Below are positions 56,608 to 64,000 of a stretch of DNA of 64,000 nucleotides, one piece after another. Position 1 is the stretch's first letter. Every line of letters starts with the position of its first letter. Below the pieces are notes generated by a model. That model was not told the DNA's origin. It searched no databases and worked only from the letters and a program-made list of their open reading frames with translations. Source of the DNA: Streptomyces fildesensis (GTDB lineage: Bacteria > Actinomycetota > Actinomycetes > Streptomycetales > Streptomycetaceae); the NCBI RefSeq assembly GCF_016107395.1, contig NZ_JAAIKO010000036.1, forward strand, positions 1 through 64,000. Direction: 5' to 3'. The position numbers and the translations under genes were made by a program.

Positions 56608-57504
56608 ATGGATGCAGATGCTCTCAGCCCCTCCGTCGTCCCGCCTTCTCTTCAGTCGAGTGAGTTGCTGGGGTTTCCGCCTGATGCCCGACTGCTGATC
56701 GTCAACTGCGATGACTTCGGGATGTACCCCGAAATCAACACCGCGGTCGTCGAGTCGATCGAGCAGGGAATCGCCAGTTCCTGCAGTCTGATGGCCCTGT
56801 GCCCGTCGGCACCGCACGCCATGCAACTTCTCGGCCGACGACCCGGGATGGCATTCGGCATCCACCTCACCTTGGTCTGCGAGGTGACCCACTCCCGGTG
56901 GGCACCGATCACCGCGCGAGAGAAGGTGCCCTCCCTGCTGAACAAGGAAGGGGAGCTGTTCGCACCGACGCCCGCCGGACGGGCGACCCTGCTCGGCCAA
57001 GCCCGGCTTGACGAAGTCGAACTCGAGTTCCGCGCACAGATCAATGCCGTCGCCGACCGAGGACTCACGCCGACCCATCTCGATTTCCATTGCCTGGCCG
57101 ACGGAGGTCGCGATGACATTCTCGACCTGACCGTAGGACTGGCTGCCGAGTACGGCCTTGCGGTGCGGGTCTGGCTTGCTCCCGGGCGTCGGACGGTACG
57201 GAGCCTAGGCCGGCCGGTGATCGACAACGACTTTCTGGACAGCTTTTCCCTCGACATCGCGGGAAAGGCCGCCCGATACGAACAGTTGCTGCACGATCTG
57301 CCGGCCGGCCTCAATGAATGGGCGGTGCATCCCGGCCTCGGCGGCCAGGAGTCACAAGCGGTGGATGACGGCTGGCTGGTGCGCCGAACGGATCATGAGT
57401 TCCTGACATCGCCACAGGCCTATGAAGTTCTCCGCGAGGAGGGAATTGTGGTGATCGACTACAGAGCGATCCAGCAGGTCTGGTCCCGGAACACCGGCCC
57501 TTGA
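56608..57504 (+). CDS. ChbG/YdjC-type carbohydrate deacetylase
   Basis: The 298-residue protein has RLLIVNCDDFGMYPEINTAVVESIEQGIASSCSLMAL (metal Asp pair), MAFGIHLTLVCE (metal His), LTPTHLDFHCLADGG (second His) and NEWAVHPGLGG, all of the YdjC/HpnK motifs. Family members remove N-acetyl groups from chitooligosaccharides or related glycolipids. ATG 56608 starts 12 codons after the GTG 56572 and is preferred, though its ribosome-binding site is weak. It is monocistronic. Confidence 0.88.
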   Translation: MDADALSPSVVPPSLQSSELLGFPPDARLLIVNCDDFGMYPEINTAVVESIEQGIASSCSLMALCPSAPHAMQLLGRRPGMAFGIHLTLVCEVTHSRWAPITAREKVPSLLNKEGELFAPTPAGRATLLGQARLDEVELEFRAQINAVADRGLTPTHLDFHCLADGGRDDILDLTVGLAAEYGLAVRVWLAPGRRTVRSLGRPVIDNDFLDSFSLDIAGKAARYEQLLHDLPAGLNEWAVHPGLGGQESQAVDDGWLVRRTDHEFLTSPQAYEVLREEGIVVIDYRAIQQVWSRNTGP

Positions 57505-58214
57505 TGCGCTGACTCGCTCTGCCGCCCGGGAGGACGGGCCCATGGAAGTGAGTGCGGTTCACTTGGTCCCTTTCTGAGGCAGCGTCAGCCCTGGGACCGG
57601 GGATGTTGCGCCGCCCGTGGAGTGTCGCCGGGCCGCTCGTGCGCGCTGTGCAGTTCTGCTCCCGTGGTCATTGGTTCGGCCACGTTCCGAGTGCGTGGGC
57701 GAGCAGGTCGCCCTGGTCTCGGTTTCTGAGCGGCATTGCGGATTCCGAAGTCAGGATTCCGAAGGAGGAGAAGTGCTCTCGGACGAGGGCCGGAAACAGC
57801 TCGCCCGCGATCTACGTAGCCGCTGACCCGGCAAATTCGGCGGCCTCATCCGATGCCGGGTGTGAGCCTGCCGGCGACCTGCTCCGCCGTACGGATCGAC
57901 GTGGACGGCAGGTGCTTTTGTCCCACTCTGGCGGACAGAAGGGCAATCGCCGAGCCCAGTGTGAGCCTCGTCATATGACGCACGCCACATACGACTCCGG
58001 ATAGTGGTCGATTCTTCCAGTACGCCTGGCGAGGATATGGCGGGAATCGGTTGCGGTTTCAGCGGCCAACGATGCCGATTAGTAGCAAGGGTGGTTGCTG
58101 AGTCGTTTTACCTGACGCTAGACATCTCCCCCAACCGAAGAGTGCGCCCGCAGAACTTCCGTCCCATTTCTGCCCGTTGAGGCCACTCGCACACCCGGAG
58201 AGATGGGGTCAGTC
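57505..58214. other. Long gap (710 bases) with regulatory sequence and one possible tiny ORF
   Basis: No frame shows sustained coding bias. GGATTCCGAAG is repeated directly at about 57740 and 57754, just before GGAGGAG and GTG 57773, which opens a 17-codon frame (to 57826, VLSDEGRKQLARDLRSR). This may be a tiny gene or a scrap. From 57990 the sequence becomes AT-richer and holds the promoter of the transglycosylase gene (58095-58124). I looked for the c-di-AMP riboswitch often found before such cell-wall hydrolases and do not see its conserved segments. Confidence 0.4.
58095..58124 (+). promoter_or_regulatory. Promoter of the SLT transglycosylase gene
   Basis: TTGCTG (58095-58100), 18-base spacer, TAGACA (58119-58124), about 90 bases before ATG 58215. 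Both hexamers are close to the consensus of the principal actinobacterial sigma factor, in an AT-rich setting. Confidence 0.5.
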
Positions 58215-59033
58215 ATGGGCAAACACGCCCGGAAACGACCGAATCGGACTCGCGTTGCCGTCGTTGCCACCGCGTCGGCTGCCGCTGTGACGGCGACCAT
58301 CGCCTGCACCGTGCTGCCAGGAACTCCGGAGGCCGATGCGCAGAACGCGTCCGCTTCGGATGCCGCGCTCGGGCGCGACCTGGTGCCCGCGAACCACGTC
58401 ATGGCTCAGCAGGCCGGCATCGCCCGGCAGAATCTGCAGACGGCCGAGAACGAAGCCAGGGCCCGCTCGCAGGCGCAGGCGGCCGCACGGTCGCAGGCTG
58501 AGGGCCGCAAGAAGGCCGAGGCCATCAGAAAGGCCGAGGGCGCCAGAAAAGCGGAGGCCCGGGCCAAGGCCGAGGCTCGCAAGCGTGCCGAGGAGGCCGC
58601 GCAGAAGCGTCAGGACTCCGCAGAGCGCGCCGCGCGATCGCAGACGCCGAAGCCCACTGCCAGTGCGAAGCCGACCGCCGGCGCGTCGGCCACACCCTCG
58701 GCCGGCAACTACACCGACGACCTCGACGGCTGGATCAAGGAATCGCTGGCCGTCATGGCCGCCCACGGCATACCCGGCACCTACGACGGCATCTACCGCA
58801 ACATCATCCGCGAGTCCTCGGGCAACCCGCAGGCCATCAACCTGACCGACTCCAACGCCGCGGCCGGCACCCCGTCCAAGGGCCTGCTCCAGGTCATCGA
58901 CCCGACCTTCCAGGCCTACCACGTCGAGGGAACCTCGATGGACATCTACGACCCGGTCGCCAACATCACCGCCGCGTGCAACTACGCGGCCGCCAACTAC
59001 GGCTCGATCGACAACGTCGACTCGGCGTACTGA
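58215..59033 (+). CDS. Secreted lytic transglycosylase with SLT domain
   Basis: The 272-residue exported protein has a signal at 1-45 (VAVVATASAAAVTATIACTVLPGTPEADA), an Ala/Lys/Glu/Arg-rich coiled coil at about 75-140 (many KAEA repeats), a Pro/Thr/Ala linker, and a C-terminal SLT domain (IKESLAVMAAHGIPGTYDGIYRNIIRESSGNPQAINLTDSNAAAGTPSKGLLQVIDPTFQAYH) with the catalytic Glu in RESSGNP. It cleaves peptidoglycan glycan strands, probably during growth or sporulation. The coiled coil may anchor it in the wall. Confidence 0.92.
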   Translation: MGKHARKRPNRTRVAVVATASAAAVTATIACTVLPGTPEADAQNASASDAALGRDLVPANHVMAQQAGIARQNLQTAENEARARSQAQAAARSQAEGRKKAEAIRKAEGARKAEARAKAEARKRAEEAAQKRQDSAERAARSQTPKPTASAKPTAGASATPSAGNYTDDLDGWIKESLAVMAAHGIPGTYDGIYRNIIRESSGNPQAINLTDSNAAAGTPSKGLLQVIDPTFQAYHVEGTSMDIYDPVANITAACNYAAANYGSIDNVDSAY

Positions 59034-59152
59034 GCCCGGCGCATTCGCACCCCCCGGGCTCGGGCCGCACGGCGGTTGCTGTGTGGCCCGGGGTCGTACG
59101 GGATGGGGCGCCCTGGCGCTTCATGCGGGACTGCCCGGCCATGGGATCCGGG

Positions 59153-59719
59153 TCAGGCGGCGGACCAGGAACCTTCGTCGTCAAGGGCCCGGTTGGAGGC
59201 TTCCGTGAAGGTGCGGAAGGCGGTGTGGAATCCGGTTTCGATCGACGCGTAGTCCGAGGTCCGGAGCGACTGCCGCGAGACGCCGGCGATCCGTAGGGGC
59301 ATCTCCATCCAGATGTGGACGCGGTCACCGACGGCTTCGGCCGCCGCGATGACGTCGTCGGGGCCTTCGATCGATATGACCGAGCGGGCGCGCAGTAGCT
59401 GAGCATGCGCGGCGGCGGCCTCGCCGTGAATGAGGGCGAGGGCCGCTCGCGTGTCGCCCGTCTCGGCGATCTCATGGATGCGAGCCACGATCTCCATGAA
59501 GGTGTAGAAGCACGCGGCGTACGCCGCGTACGCACCCCTGCGGGAGTCCCGGCGGACCCGCACGTGGTCCGCGAGTCCTTGCTGTTCGAACTGCGCCCGC
59601 TGCTGCTGCAGTTGGGTCAGCACGCCACGGAGGCTCAAGCGCACCGTGACGAGGGCCGCCGCGGCAGCACCCGCCGCACCGATGACCGCGCCGACGAGTG
59701 CGGCGACCCCCTGATCCAT
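59153..59719 (-). CDS. Hypothetical single-pass membrane protein
   Basis: The 188-residue protein has one N-terminal hydrophobic segment (VAALVGAVIGAAGAAAAALVTVRLSL), then a helical, probably coiled-coil region (LTQLQQQRAQFEQQGLADHVRVRRDSRRGAYAAYAACFYTFMEIVARIHEIAETGDTRAALALIHGEAAAAHAQLLRARSVISIEGPDDVIAAAEAVGDRVHIWM). It matches a common uncharacterised Streptomyces family. ATG 59719 (MDQGVAALV) is chosen because the longer frame to 59851 has no conservation. Confidence 0.75.
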   Translation of the reverse strand: MDQGVAALVGAVIGAAGAAAAALVTVRLSLRGVLTQLQQQRAQFEQQGLADHVRVRRDSRRGAYAAYAACFYTFMEIVARIHEIAETGDTRAALALIHGEAAAAHAQLLRARSVISIEGPDDVIAAAEAVGDRVHIWMEMPLRIAGVSRQSLRTSDYASIETGFHTAFRTFTEASNRALDDEGSWSAA

Positions 59720-59849
59720 GCAGGCAGTCTGACCCACCGGGCATTGCTCCGTCAGGGGCATCGAGGAGAAGCCCGACATCCGCTCCGCCCCACCACTCTC
59801 GCAGTGAAACCCCCTCGACCTGATGGCCTCCTTGACGAGACCCTGGGGC

Positions 59850-60401
59850 ATGGAGTTCTTCTGCTACCACCGCGACCGGCCCGACTCCGTAGCGCTGCGC
59901 GACGAGCTGCTGGAAGAGCACTGGTCCTATATGGACCGGTACGCGAAGGAGCTGATCGCCCGCGGCCCGACTCTCGACGGCGACGGCGACACACCCACCG
60001 GCAGCATGCACATCGTCGACCTTCCCGATCCCGCCGCCGCCCGCGCGTTCGCCTTCGACGAGCCCGGCTACCAGGCGGGCGTGTACCGGGATGTGCTGCT
60101 GCGACGGTGGCGCAACGCGCTGGGGCGCACCATGTGGGACTTCCCCGGCGGCCGGACCGGTGGCAACCGGTACCTGGTGCTCGGTCTTGGCACGGGGCCT
60201 GCCGCCGACCTCGCCGTACCGACCGACCAGGACGAGCTGATCGCCTACGGGCCACTGCTGTCCGACGACGGCGACACCTGGTTGGGCACGGCGGCATTGG
60301 TCCGGGCACCGGACCCGGACACGGCCCGCGCCGTCCTGACCCAGGACCGGTACGCCGATATCGAGGTGCACAACTGGCAGTTCGGCGGACGGTCGTCCTG
60401 A
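59850..60401 (+). CDS. YCII-like (YciI) family protein, two domains
   Basis: The 183-residue protein has two related YciI-like halves: MEFFCYHRDRPDSVALRDELLEEHWSYMDRYAKELIARGPTLDGDGDTPTGSMHIVDLPDPAAARAFAFDEPGYQAGVY, then NRYLVLGLG...LIAYGPLLSDDGDTWLGTAALVRAPDPDTARAVLTQDRYADIEVHNWQFGGR. The ferredoxin-like halves share ARGP/YGPLL and D-D-G-D. ATG 59850 is chosen by homology; the longer start at 59823 is not conserved. The function of stand-alone YciI proteins is unknown. Confidence 0.85.
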   Translation: MEFFCYHRDRPDSVALRDELLEEHWSYMDRYAKELIARGPTLDGDGDTPTGSMHIVDLPDPAAARAFAFDEPGYQAGVYRDVLLRRWRNALGRTMWDFPGGRTGGNRYLVLGLGTGPAADLAVPTDQDELIAYGPLLSDDGDTWLGTAALVRAPDPDTARAVLTQDRYADIEVHNWQFGGRSS

Positions 60402-60454
60402 CCCGGGGACGGCCAAGGGCGCCGGGTGTGTTCAGTGACCGCTGAAAGGTGTTA

Positions 60455-61164
60455 GTGATTCAGCTTCGAGAACACCAGGTTGAAGCGAATTCCCGTATCC
60501 GTACGTGGTTGGGGTTTCCTGCACCGTCGGCCGTGCCCGTCAACGGTGCTCGAGCCACGGTCGTGTCCGCGACCGGATCCGGGAAGACCTACACGGCCGC
60601 GGCTGCCGCACTGGACTGCTTCCGGGACGGCCGGATCCTGGTCATGGTCCCCACGCTGGACCTGCTGGTGCAGACCGCCGCCGCGTGGCGCACCATCGGC
60701 CACCGCGGCCCGATGGTCGCGGTGTGCTCGCTGGAGTCGGACGAGGTTCTGGAGCGGCTCGGGGTGCGCGGCACCACGAATCCGGTCCGGCTGGCCTTGT
60801 GGGTGGGATCCGGTCCTGTCGTCGTGTTCGCCACGTACGCGTCCCTGGTGGACCGGGAGAGCCCGACGGACCCCGAGGGCCTTCGGAAGGCGCGAGGGCC
60901 CTGGAGCTGGAACTGGCGCTGGCAGGTGGCGAGTTGTTGTACGGGCAGGCCATGGCCCCCTTCGACCTCACGGTCGTCGACGAGGCCCACGGAACCGCGG
61001 GGGATCTGGGGCGGCCGCGGGCGGCGATCCATGACCAGAGCCGTATCCCGGCCGACTTCCGTCTCTACCTGATGGGCATAGCCGGGGACAAGCCAGCTCT
61101 CGTCCGTCCCGAACCGAAGGTCCCGCTCAGCTGGGCGCCCAGCTGGACGATCAACCGAGGATGA
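60455..61164 (+). pseudogene. N-terminal fragment of a DEAD/DEAH-box helicase with a frameshift
   Basis: GTG 60455 starts IQLREHQVEANSRIRTWLGFPAPSAVPVNGARATVVSATGSGKTYTAAAAALDCF (Walker A) and continues to TDPEGLRKARGP. The frame then shifts at the CCC run 60899-60901. The new frame gives LELELALAGGELLYGQAMAPFDLTVVDEAHGTAGDLGRPRAAIHDQSRIPADFRLYL (DEAH box). Homology ends near 61075, so all of the helicase C-terminal domain is missing. The frame runs on to 61164 into the convergent gene. A one-base loss plus a large 3' deletion make it a pseudogene. Confidence 0.88.
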
Positions 61165-61849
61165 GCGGAAGTCTCGCGGCCAGCTCGCCCAGTTCGGCCT
61201 TCTCCTCGTCGGTCGGGGCACGCCGTCCGGTGCCGACCAGCAGCGCGTCCGTGTCGCAGAACGACGCGGGGAACGCGGCCCCGGCGATCTTCTCCAGCAT
61301 CTCGCGGGACCGTGCGAGCCCCTCCGCGGGCGGTTCCGCCGCGTCAGAGAGGTGCGCGACGAGGTCGAGATGGTGCACCGTCCATTCCAGGACGTAGACG
61401 GAAAGGTAGTCCGCCACGGTGAGGACCTGGTCGCGGGTCGCGACCCGAAGGCCCAGGTCGGCGAGTTCCGCGGCGCGGCCGGCGGCGGAGCCGACGTCGT
61501 CGAGATGGAACTTGAGCAGCCACGGCTCCCCGTACGCGGCGGCCAGCCGCACGGTCAGCGCGTCGAGCGGGTCGTCGCCGGTCGGCGGGGTATCGGCGAC
61601 GTCCCAGTAGGTCACCGCGTCGCGGGTCGGCTCTGTTTCGGCGGGGGTGACGAGGGTGATCAGAACGTCCTGGGCGTCGATGACCAGATGGCACACCAGG
61701 TCCTGTACGAGCCAGCCGGTACAACCGGACGGCAGTGCGAACGCCTCGTCCGGGAGTTCGGCGACCGCCGTGCGCAACGCCGCCCAGGAGCGTGAGAAGA
61801 GATCCACATAGGCACGGTAGTGGGGTGCCGCAGTGGCGGACAAGGGCAT
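61151..61849 (-). CDS. Maleylpyruvate isomerase / DinB-like (TIGR03083) family protein
   Basis: The 232-residue protein has an N-terminal four-helix DinB-like domain (YVDLFSRSWAALRTAVAELPDEAFALPSGCTGWLVQDLVCHLVIDAQDVL, where W-x-V-x-D-L-V-x-H-L is the signature with the metal His; EWTVHHLDLVAHL with further His) and a short C-terminal domain. Such enzymes use mycothiol or act as small-molecule thiol transferases. ATG 61849 (MPLSATAAP) has a weak AGGCAG upstream; the frame extends to 61891. Confidence 0.88.
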   Translation of the reverse strand: MPLSATAAPHYRAYVDLFSRSWAALRTAVAELPDEAFALPSGCTGWLVQDLVCHLVIDAQDVLITLVTPAETEPTRDAVTYWDVADTPPTGDDPLDALTVRLAAAYGEPWLLKFHLDDVGSAAGRAAELADLGLRVATRDQVLTVADYLSVYVLEWTVHHLDLVAHLSDAAEPPAEGLARSREMLEKIAGAAFPASFCDTDALLVGTGRRAPTDEEKAELGELAARLPLILG

Positions 61850-62065
61850 TTCTGCCTGTCGTCGCCGCGTGGAATGGGTGGTGCGTTTCACGCGCTATCC
61901 GTCGCCGGTGCCGAGGAGCCGACAGTGACCTCGGATGGTCGGCCCGCGGTGGGCAACGGCAAGGACCGGCTTGACCCTGACGTGCGGGTCAGGGGTTAGC
62001 GTCACCGCGCCCCGGCTGCGGACGCTTCACGTTCCGCTGCCCCGACCTGCCCACGGAGCTCGACC

Positions 62066-62540
62066 ATGACCGCATCCCTCCCCCGCACCGCTCGCGAAGT
62101 CCGCCTCGCCGCCGTCCCTGAGGGACTGCCCACGCGAGAACACTTCACCGTCGCCACGACGCCGCTGTCCCAGCCCGGTCCGGACCAAGTCCTCGTCAGG
62201 AACCGGCACTTCCTGGTCTTCCCGGGCCTGCGCACCCTCATCGGCGCAGACGGTGACGACCTGCCCCTCCCGCCGCTGCGCAGCGGAGACACGCTCTTCG
62301 GTCCCGCCGTTGGCGAGGTGGTGGCCGCTCCGGCCGACAGCCCGCTGCGCACCGGCGATGCCGTTGTCCATATGCTCGGTTGGCGGGATTACGCGCTGGT
62401 GAGCGCAACCGACTGCACCCCTGTGGACGACACGCTTCCCGATCCCGTCGCGTACCTCTCCCCCGGATCGGCCGCCTACGGAGCACTGACCCGGCTCGCC
62501 GACGTCCGCGCGGGGGACATCGTCCTCGTCACCGGAGCAG
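62066..62540 (+). pseudogene. N-terminal half of an NADP-dependent MDR oxidoreductase
   Basis: ATG 62066 starts MTASLPRTAREVRLAAVPEGLPTREHFTVATTPLSQPGPDQVLVRNRHFLVFPGLRTLIG and continues through LPPLRSGDTLFGPAVGEVV, LGWRDYALVSATDC and TRLADVRAGDIVLVTGAAG, the leukotriene-B4-dehydrogenase-like N-terminus. It stops exactly in the nucleotide-binding loop (VTGAAG-x-VG), where an unrelated beta-propeller sequence begins. The missing second half resembles the fragment at 29412-29849. Confidence 0.85.
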
Positions 62541-63162
62541 CTGGGGCACCGGCTCGACCCCGACCTTCTTCGGCCCTGGCACGGGCACCGACTACCTGAC
62601 CATCGTCGACAACGCCGCGCCGACCGTGAGTCTGCTGGTCTACCGGGCGGCCACCGGAGAACCGGTCTGCTCGGTGCCCGTGCTCAAGGCGGGCGGCAGC
62701 GGCAGCGAGAACTCCCCCATCGCCGCCGGCAACTCCGTCTTCGTCGCCGGCACCTACGGCTACCCCTACCCGAAACTCCCCGCCGACGCGGGCGCCGGCG
62801 TGCCCGCCTCCGACACCTTCTACGGCGGCTTCTCCCGCGTCGACGTCCGGGCGGACGGCTCGGGCTGCGACCTCACATGGGACAACAAGGTGCGCTCAGC
62901 AGCGGTGCCGCGCCTGTCGACCAGCGACGGGATGATCCACACGGTCATCCGGAACCCCGTCATCCCCGGTACCAACGGAACCTCGATCCTCGACCCCTAC
63001 TACTACGGCGAGATCGACCCGGAAACCGGCAAGGTGGTGCGCACCAAGTACCTGGGCGCAGGCTTCATCTTCGACACCCTCCAGATGGCCGGAACCATCG
63101 CACCGGGCCGGGTGGTGCTCCAGGGGACGACCACAGGGGTGCTGCGGATCACTGCGCAGTAG
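62541..63162 (+). pseudogene. C-terminal part of a secreted beta-propeller protein
   Basis: From WGTGSTPTFFGPGTGTDYLTIVDNAAPTVSLLVYRAATGEPVCSV the frame runs to a TAG at 63160-63162 (NGTSILDPYYYGEIDPETGKVV, LGAGFIFDTLQMAGTIAPGRVVLQGTTTGVLRITAQ). It resembles blades of a secreted, disulfide-bearing beta-propeller protein. There is no signal peptide or start; it is joined out of frame to the oxidoreductase fragment at about 62540. The third codon positions are excellent throughout, so the truncation is recent. Confidence 0.75.
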
Positions 63163-63228
63163 AGCGTCGCGAAGCGTCCGCCGGCAGGCAACCGGAGCGG
63201 CGCCGGCCGTTGATGTCCATGCCCACGA

Positions 63229-63993
63229 TCAGCCGCGGTCGAAGCAGTGCGATTGGCCGATGGCCGTGAAGCCGTGGCGCTCGTACCAATGACGCGGCCA
63301 GTCCACCGCGTCGGCGGTCAGGAACCGCGTATCGCAGTCCGCGTCGGCGGCCCGGCGCAGGGCGGTGGCCAGGACCGCGTTCGCGTATCCGCGCCCGAGG
63401 TGGGCTTCCGAGGAGATCAGGTCCTCGATCTGGGCGACGCCTGATGCCGGATCCAGATAGAGATCTGCCCAGGAGGCGACCTCTCCTCCCTCCATGCGGG
63501 CACCGATGAACTGCACGACGTCGGCGCCACGGCGGCGGGCCTCGCGTCGGTCGACGAGGTGGCGGATGACCTCGTCGTCGACGTCCGGCAGGAAGCCCCG
63601 CCAGCGCCGGGTGAGCGGCAGGCGAAGTGCGTCGAGGTCCACCTCCTCCGCCCGGCCGTCGGCCGGCACCGAGCCGGTGTGCAGCATGACCAGATGGGTG
63701 GACTGGGTGTATCCGGCCCGGAGCAGCGGCTCTGCGCACGCTGTCCCGACCGCGTCGTCGAGCACGGAGATCATGCGGTGCGGCAGATGCGCCAGCGCCT
63801 CGTCGGCGATGGCGGGCAGCGCCTCGGGGTCGACCGACGACTGGTCGATGACGACCTGGTTGTTCGCGCGGGAGTGTGCGAAAGCGTCGTCCAGTACGGC
63901 GAAGCCTCCCGGGAGGGAGACGGTGCGCGCAGCCTGACGCCGGGCGAAGTCCGACAAAAAGGCGTTGATCCGCCGTAGTTCTGAGCTTGCCAT
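63229..63993 (-). CDS. GNAT family N-acetyltransferase
   Basis: The 254-residue protein has a C-terminal GNAT domain (VQFIGARMEGGEVASWADLYLDPASGVAQIEDLISSEAHLGRGYANAVLATALRRAADADCDTRFLTADAVDWPRHWYERHGFTAIGQSHCFDRG), with motif A HLGRGYANAV binding acetyl-CoA and W-Y-x-R-x-G-F near the end. The N-terminal ~120 residues form a second, degenerate GNAT-like half (VLDDAVGTACAEPLLRAGYTQSTHLVML). It is complete and monocistronic; the acceptor is unknown. The window ends seven bases beyond the start. Confidence 0.9.
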   Translation of the reverse strand: MASSELRRINAFLSDFARRQAARTVSLPGGFAVLDDAFAHSRANNQVVIDQSSVDPEALPAIADEALAHLPHRMISVLDDAVGTACAEPLLRAGYTQSTHLVMLHTGSVPADGRAEEVDLDALRLPLTRRWRGFLPDVDDEVIRHLVDRREARRRGADVVQFIGARMEGGEVASWADLYLDPASGVAQIEDLISSEAHLGRGYANAVLATALRRAADADCDTRFLTADAVDWPRHWYERHGFTAIGQSHCFDRG

Positions 63994-64000
63994 GGGGGGA

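Noticed and set aside
57505-58214. c-di-AMP (ydaO-type) riboswitch before the transglycosylase gene
   Set aside because: The gap has the right position and length, but the conserved riboswitch segments cannot be found by reading either end.
1-64000. tRNA, rRNA, insertion sequence, integrase or attachment site
   Set aside because: I found no tRNA cloverleaf ends, no transposase or integrase frame and no terminal inverted repeats. The many gene fragments have no mobile element beside them.

Overview
The base composition (very high GC, almost exclusively G or C at third codon positions), the many GTG and TTG starts, the large regulator repertoire (SARP, MarR, AraC, ArsR, HxlR, ECF sigma factors) and the secreted polysaccharide hydrolases all point to a streptomycete or close relative (Streptomycetaceae). 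No rRNA, tRNA, replication, ribosomal or central-metabolism genes are visible. The density of broken genes suggests an accessory region such as a chromosome arm; that location is inference.

Region 1 (1-8.1 kb): after the tail of an unidentified gene and a nitrobindin-like gene comes the most distinctive locus. It is a compact plus-strand cluster: MFS exporter, PLP-dependent class V aminotransferase-fold enzyme (ATGA overlap with the exporter), a 33-residue acidic peptide ending in a CWTC-containing tail, an 887-residue TPR-like protein built from two tandem copies of a ~410-residue unit, and an intact M17 leucyl aminopeptidase (TGATG overlap). A hairpin precedes the peptide gene and a terminator-like hairpin follows it. 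This is the layout of a RiPP (ribosomally made, post-translationally modified peptide) pathway, but none of the standard RiPP modification enzymes is present.

Region 2 (8.2-24.6 kb): mixed accessory genes. They include a phosphoesterase-CBM32-GH46 chitosanase fusion, a secreted lamin-tail/beta-propeller protein, a dienelactone hydrolase with divergent MarR, a hydrolase/AraC pair and a DUF2975/XRE pair with its palindromic operator. An APH gene with a 1-nt frameshift and CBM, LysR and SDR remnants lie between them.

Region 3 (24.6-41.7 kb): a CDF cation exporter, a SARP regulator that has lost its DNA-binding domain at a junction with a truncated oxidoreductase, redox and stress genes, and a SigJ operon with a frameshifted membrane gene. 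Three regulator/target pairs have clear palindromic operators (HxlR/nitroreductase, MarR/hydrolase and, further on, ArsR/MFS). A secreted GH59-ricin lectin enzyme sits behind a 14-bp perfect palindrome.

Region 4 (41.8-64 kb): DUF4360 protein, a two-component system divergent from an ABC exporter, a YCII/ECF sigma pair, Nudix, NmrA-like protein, ArsR/MFS, a secreted double-psi-barrel-like protein, a decayed quinone oxidoreductase-TetR fusion, APH, a ChbG-type deacetylase, a secreted SLT transglycosylase, a frameshifted helicase fragment, and an oxidoreductase/beta-propeller chimera. At least ten gene fragments or joints show repeated deletion and recombination. Three separate 1-nt frameshifts lie in short G or C runs and could be either real decay or sequencing error.
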